DNA of 21,259 nt from JBAVQS01 sp049694275. Its GTDB lineage: Bacteria; Chloroflexota; Anaerolineae; UBA4142; SHND01. The notes under the pieces are model-generated. The model ran no database searches, had not been told where the DNA came from, and saw only the letters and a program-made list of their open reading frames with translations. Both the position numbers and the translations under genes were made by a program. The stretch lies in contig JBAVQS010000421.1 of assembly GCA_049694275.1 (NCBI GenBank), forward strand, positions 1-21,259. The letters are read 5' to 3'. Shown one piece after another: positions 19,494-21,259 of the stretch; within the stretch, counting starts at the first letter, position 1, and every line of letters begins with the position of its first letter.

Positions 19494-21259
19494 TTGAAAG
19501 CACGACCCAATTCGGCTGCTGCCGGTAATGGATGCCTCGCGTTTTTGGAAAGCCGCGTGGGCACGATTCTGGTAGTAGTGCTCGTACCGCTCCTGTTATG
19601 CCTGGGGCTTGCGTTACCGCCAATTTCACTCCCCTCGCGGATCATGTCGATCGGGTATGTGAATTTTACCGCCTCCGGCGCGGAGGCCAAGGACCCGGAT
19701 GGCGCCATCGTCCGGATCCCCCAGGGTGCAGTCGCCAAGAGCGGCGCAATCAAGATCAACCCGACACCGTCGCAGGCTTTTAGCTCTAGCGCCGCCGCCA
19801 AATCGCTACCGGCATACCTGGAGGTCAAGAGCCCCTACTATGGGCTTGCGCTTCAGGGGGAGCGTCCCAAAACGGTCGAATTGTTGATTCCGATCCCCAA
19901 TGATTCCGATCCGACTGCGACACTTGACCTGTGGGCGCAGTATAACCAGGCCTGGTTCAAAATTCCGTTCGTCCTGAACCAGCAGGATAACCAGATCGAC
20001 TCCGTGCTTAACTTTACGCCGGATGGCGTGGTGGTCGTCCAGACCAAGGCGCAGACGCCGGTCGTGGGGGCAATGCTCCAGTCACGCAACGCGCCGCCGG
20101 ACCAGGCCAGCCAGGTGATTTCAGAATTGAATCCGCTCGGGCTCCATCTGGCGGATGAAGGCGGGGTGGCAGGGGACGTCCTCGCGTTGCCGGAGACCAG
20201 CGCCGCCAGTCCCTATTCACTCGTCCCGACCGTCATGAATAGTGACGAGACCGGGGTGCGCACCGATCTGACCGAGAACATGCTTGCGGACAGTAAACTA
20301 CGAACACAGCACATCACCACCCTGGTCGATCTAGCCGTCCAAAAGCTCTATATGGGCTATAACATTCAGTATGACGGCTTGACCACTGCCGACCAGGAAG
20401 GCTTTACCGCCTTTATCAAGGAACTGGCCCAGCAGTTGCATGCCCAGAACAAGATTCTGAGCGTCAGCTTGCCCGCACCCACTCCCATCAGCGAGACCGA
20501 ATGGGACACCGCTGGCTATGATTGGGCGCTCATCGGTCGCTACGCGGATGAGGTCAAGATTCCGATGCTTACCGATACCAAGGCATATGAGGGGGATCCC
20601 CCCCTTGTCGATCAGTACCTCCTCTGGGCGACAGAACAGATTGACCGCAACAAGCTCCAGGTGGTCGTCTCGACCCAGGGGCGCGACGAAACGACTGCCG
20701 GCTCGACCCCGGTCAGACTGGGCGATGCGCTGAAACTGCTGGGGCCCGTCAACGTCCCGCAGCAGGTCGCGCCAGGTGCGCAGGTAATACTGGACCTGCC
20801 CAAATTGCGGGATATGGGGGGCATTCAACACCACGACCCGAGCGGGACGTTTTATTTTAACTATAAGGACGACAAAGGGACAGCGCATACGGTGTGGCTC
20901 GAAAATGCAGACAGCCTGTCGAAAAAGACCGCGCTCCTTTTGAAATATAACCTGCGGGGGATTGCCCTTCAGAACATTGAAGGCGATGCCGCGCCCGACC
21001 CGAACATCTGGACCGTGCTCCAACAGTATCGCGCGCTCCAGGCAGCGTCATTCACCAGCAAGCTTTCAGTGGTCTGGTTGGTTGACGGGAATGCGCTGGG
21101 TAAGGTTTCGACGAACGACCCCAAACTGGCCATGACCGTTCCCAATGTAACAGGCCAGCATACGATCGATATTGCGCTATCGCTGGACGAGGCCCAGTCC
21201 TGGCAGGCGGCCGGCGACCAGGTTGTTGTGAACGTTCTGCAGCCAACACCGACGCCGAC
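19494..21259 (+). CDS. Membrane-anchored GH18-like protein with degenerate active site (3' end outside window)
   Basis: At least 588 residues. A short N-terminus is followed by one membrane segment (about 23-42), then an extracellular region. Residues about 245-515 match a GH18 (YaaH/spore-cortex type) barrel: ADQEGFTAFIKELAQQLHAQ (299-318), YDWALIGRYADEVKIPML (342-359), QIDRNKLQVVVSTQGRD (382-398), HTVWLENADSLSKK (465-478) and NLRGIALQNIEGDAAPDPNIW. The DxxDxDxE signature is replaced: M287, N290, Q292, D294. After the barrel come a beta domain (522-582) and a PTPTPT linker, as in Chloroflexota surface proteins. The start is TTG, 7 nt after AAAGGAG. Likely carbohydrate binding rather than cleavage (inference). 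The PQQ-type gene is divergent. Confidence 0.82.
   Translation, partial: MKARPNSAAAGNGCLAFLESRVGTILVVVLVPLLLCLGLALPPISLPSRIMSIGYVNFTASGAEAKDPDGAIVRIPQGAVAKSGAIKINPTPSQAFSSSAAAKSLPAYLEVKSPYYGLALQGERPKTVELLIPIPNDSDPTATLDLWAQYNQAWFKIPFVLNQQDNQIDSVLNFTPDGVVVVQTKAQTPVVGAMLQSRNAPPDQASQVISELNPLGLHLADEGGVAGDVLALPETSAASPYSLVPTVMNSDETGVRTDLTENMLADSKLRTQHITTLVDLAVQKLYMGYNIQYDGLTTADQEGFTAFIKELAQQLHAQNKILSVSLPAPTPISETEWDTAGYDWALIGRYADEVKIPMLTDTKAYEGDPPLVDQYLLWATEQIDRNKLQVVVSTQGRDETTAGSTPVRLGDALKLLGPVNVPQQVAPGAQVILDLPKLRDMGGIQHHDPSGTFYFNYKDDKGTAHTVWLENADSLSKKTALLLKYNLRGIALQNIEGDAAPDPNIWTVLQQYRALQAASFTSKLSVVWLVDGNALGKVSTNDPKLAMTVPNVTGQHTIDIALSLDEAQSWQAAGDQVVVNVLQPTPTP

Overview
The window is GC-rich bacterial DNA, and everything in it looks like ordinary chromosome. 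A glycine-rich RRM protein, an AspT-type carrier, a geranylgeranyl-reductase-type flavoprotein, ParB-like/universal-stress fusions, GH18-type wall proteins with PTPTPT linkers, DUF433/DUF2283 small genes and heptanucleotide repeats in the spacers together suggest a member of the Chloroflexota. That placement is an inference from gene content; no rRNA or tRNA is present to confirm it.

Layout. 1-1682, minus strand: the 5' part of an RRM RNA-binding protein gene with a near-consensus promoter and an intrinsic terminator inside its leader, then a two-gene operon of small unknown proteins whose promoter is overlapped by two CRP/FNR-type palindromes. 1683-3927, plus: an AspT/YidE-family transporter and a small membrane protein, closed by a strong terminator. 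4016-6484: an AT-richer island with an inverted-repeat element, an orphan DUF433 gene, a GIY-YIG-type protein, a zinc-ribbon plus endonuclease/exonuclease/phosphatase protein, and a broken reading frame. 6491-10858, plus: a P1-family (DmpA-like) peptidase that appears leaderless, a YqeK-like HD hydrolase, a truncated DUF4258 fragment overlapping a DUF2283 gene, a MogA-type molybdopterin adenylyltransferase and an MFS carrier. 10894-13092: a flavoprotein (minus) divergent from an unknown membrane protein (plus). 13185-17409, minus: five co-directional genes (membrane protein, histidine phosphatase, HD phosphohydrolase, ParB-like/double-USP fusion, lipoprotein). 17568-21259: a secreted PQQ-type beta-propeller protein (minus) divergent from a large membrane-anchored GH18-like protein (plus) that runs off the window.

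Points that stand out: (1) a promoter-then-terminator arrangement in the RRM leader, which could be an attenuator or a short RNA; (2) paired CRP-like sites on the transcription start of an unknown operon; (3) heptamer (7-bp) arrays in at least four spacers, two of them running up to or near a start codon; (4) an island with two neighbouring nuclease-like genes among toxin-antitoxin remnants; (5) a GH18 domain in which all four signature acidic positions have changed; (6) a signalling-like operon with a ParB-like/double-USP fusion. I found no CRISPR array, rRNA, tRNA, transposase or complete known defence system.
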